From the NCBI RefSeq assembly GCF_007954585.1, contig NZ_CP042382.1, positions 3,348,001-3,412,000 of the forward strand: DNA of 64,000 nucleotides, read 5' to 3'. The DNA is from Pistricoccus aurantiacus. Its GTDB lineage: Bacteria; Pseudomonadota; Gammaproteobacteria; Pseudomonadales; Halomonadaceae. Positions 62,789 to 64,000 of the stretch are shown piece after piece (the stretch's first letter is position 1; every line of letters begins with the position of its first letter). The notes under the pieces are model-generated. The model did not search any database. It was not told the origin of the DNA and was given only the letters and a program-made list of their open reading frames with translations. Both the position numbers and the translations under genes were made by a program.

Positions 62789-62863
62789 ACTATGCTCGAC
62801 TCTATTTGCCCGGTCTTGAAAACAGCTTGAAGAAAGCTTTATGACAGTTCTCGAGGACTTACC

Positions 62864-63790
62864 ATGCCCAGGTTCAGGATTTATTTTTCTTCACGCGCCT
62901 TGCTTGCGTTGCTGCTGGCAATATCACTGCTGGCTCTTGACGCCAGCGCCCGAGACAAGCCCATGAAAGTGGTGACCACCTTTACCGTGCTGGCGGAAAT
63001 GGCGCGAAACGTGGCCGGGGATCACGCGGAGGTGGTGTCGATCACCAAGCCCGGCGCGGAGATTCACGGCTATGAGCCGACCCCGCAGGATATCGTACGC
63101 GCCCACGGCGCGGATCTGATCCTCTGGAACGGGCTGAACCTGGAGCTCTGGTTCGAGCAGTTCCTCGCCAATCTTGGCGATATCCCCTCGGTGACCCTGA
63201 CCGACGGCATCGATCCGATTTCCATCACCGAGGGTGCCTATGAAGGCCAGGCCAATCCCCACGCCTGGATGGGGCTCGATAACGCCATCGTCTATGTGGA
63301 TAACATCGCTTCCGCGTTTGCAGCGCACGACCCGGACAACGCGGAGGCCTACAGAGCCAATGCGGAGACCTACAAGAATGAAATCCGCGCCACTATCGAG
63401 CCGCTGCGGGATCGAATCGCCGAGATTCCGGAGGACAAGCGCTGGCTGGTTACCTGCGAAGGCGCCTTCAGCTATCTCGCTCGCGACTTCAAGATGAAAG
63501 AACTCTATCTCTGGCCAATGAACGCGGATCAGACCGGCACGCCGCAACAAGTGCGCAGCGTGATCGACGGGGTGAGGGAGAACGACATCCCGGTGGTGTT
63601 CTGCGAGAGCACCGTCAACACGTCCCCGGCCAAGCAGGTCGCCCGGGAAACCGGCGCTGCCTACGGCGGCGTGCTCTATGTGGACAGCCTCAGCGAGGCA
63701 AGCGGTCCGGTGCCGACCTATCTCGATCTGCTGAAAGTCACGTCCCAGACCGTGGTGGACGGCCTGACGAAAAACATGCAATCCAAGTAA
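62864..63790 (+). CDS. Mn/Fe ABC transporter, substrate-binding protein (SitA/YfeA-like)
   Basis: 308 residues with a signal peptide (to about residue 29, ASA-RDKP). Cluster A-I metal-binding protein. Metal ligands fit the Mn/Fe type: His in EIHGYEPTPQD (about residue 67), His in ANPHAWMG (about 133), Glu in TCEGAFSYLA (about 200, where Zn proteins carry a histidine) and Asp in YVDSLSE (about 274). LWPMNADQTGTPQQVR is typical of SitA/YfeA. GAGGA precedes the ATG at 62864. An ATPase gene begins 106 bases after it; a Fur-like box lies upstream. Confidence 0.88.
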   Translation: MPRFRIYFSSRALLALLLAISLLALDASARDKPMKVVTTFTVLAEMARNVAGDHAEVVSITKPGAEIHGYEPTPQDIVRAHGADLILWNGLNLELWFEQFLANLGDIPSVTLTDGIDPISITEGAYEGQANPHAWMGLDNAIVYVDNIASAFAAHDPDNAEAYRANAETYKNEIRATIEPLRDRIAEIPEDKRWLVTCEGAFSYLARDFKMKELYLWPMNADQTGTPQQVRSVIDGVRENDIPVVFCESTVNTSPAKQVARETGAAYGGVLYVDSLSEASGPVPTYLDLLKVTSQTVVDGLTKNMQSK

Positions 63791-63896
63791 CAGCGACCGT
63801 TCCTTGCAGCCTCCATGAACATGGTATCGTGGGGATTGTTACATTTTCGTCATCCGAAAGCTTGGGAATCAGTCGCCGCAACAGGAGTACGCGTTC

Positions 63897-64000
63897 TTGA
63901 ATCCATCAACGTCCCCACAGACGCAGCTTCAAGCCGGAGACGCCGGTGGTGGTATTCTGGCTCGCAACGTGACGGTCACCTATCGCAATGGCCATACCGC
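63897..64000 (+). CDS. Mn/Fe ABC transporter ATP-binding protein, N-terminal part (3' end outside window)
   Basis: The frame opens at a TTG (63897-63899) with AGGAG 9 bases before it and stays open to the window end, giving MNPSTSPQTQLQAGDAGGG and then LARNVTVTYRNGHTA, which matches the SitB/YfeB start VTVTYRNGHTAL. Walker A is not yet reached. Partner of the substrate-binding protein just upstream in the same operon. Confidence 0.7.
   Translation, partial: MNPSTSPQTQLQAGDAGGGILARNVTVTYRNGHT

Overview
The window is about 64 kb of compact, GC-rich gammaproteobacterial chromosome. Gene content fits a halophilic or halotolerant member of the Halomonadaceae (Oceanospirillales): two tandem class I PHA synthases with a phasin, two monovalent cation/proton antiporters, a proton-pumping transhydrogenase, the CysB sulfur regulon, and the rpe-gph-trpE / trpGDC arrangement shared with pseudomonads. 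This assignment is inference from gene content and order. No rRNA, tRNA, insertion sequence, prophage or CRISPR array was seen.

Layout. 1-10.7 kb: the 3' end of cysH facing cysB, then trxA, an AI-2E/PerM-type permease, a SIMPL-domain periplasmic protein, serS, a large FAD/Fe-S dehydrogenase of the YdiJ type and a CPA1-type antiporter. 10.7-18.8 kb (minus strand): rpe, a GIY-YIG protein, gph and trpE, then two paralogous Crp/Fnr-family regulators, then trpG-trpD-trpC. 18.9-25.3 kb (plus): gamma-glutamyltransferase, the sulfate ABC transporter (sbp-cysT-cysW-cysA) and a YajG-like lipoprotein. 25.3-32.2 kb: tpm, a DUF1820 gene, miaB, and the ybeZ(phoH)-ybeY-corC-lnt cluster. 32.2-39.3 kb (minus): prmB-aroC, a DUF6489 gene, a phasin and two PHA synthases. 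39.4-46 kb: smrB, a patatin-like protein, two alpha/beta hydrolases, a tiny membrane protein coupled to an AEC permease, an ABM-domain protein, sixA and gpsA. 46-51.3 kb (minus): pntAB and htpG, the latter with a near-ideal heat-shock (sigma32) promoter. 51.4-64 kb: DUF1232 protein, slt, LysE/RhtB exporter, double-TM2 protein, cold-shock protein, acidic lipoprotein, YegS-like lipid kinase, MgtC-like protein, a small membrane protein, a Kef-type antiporter, pepN, and the start of a SitA/YfeA-type Mn/Fe ABC transporter behind a Fur-like box.

How the genes fit together. Sulfur assimilation appears twice (cysH/cysB and sulfate uptake), and both promoter regions carry the same AT-rich ATTCCATAA element. 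PHA storage is represented by synthases, phasin and a phasin-region TGC palindrome whose 11-bp core recurs upstream of pntAB, which could tie NADPH supply to polymer synthesis; this is a hypothesis only. Genes are packed tightly, with many ATGA-type overlaps and several convergent genes whose stop codons abut or overlap.

No clear, wholly undescribed system was found. The best leads are the pair of Crp/Fnr paralogs in the trpE-trpGDC gap, the duplicated PHA synthases with an altered lipase box, the shared phasin/pntAB palindrome, a pair of facing DnaA boxes, a 35-residue membrane protein coupled to a permease, and a tandemly duplicated start region in front of the YdiJ-type gene.
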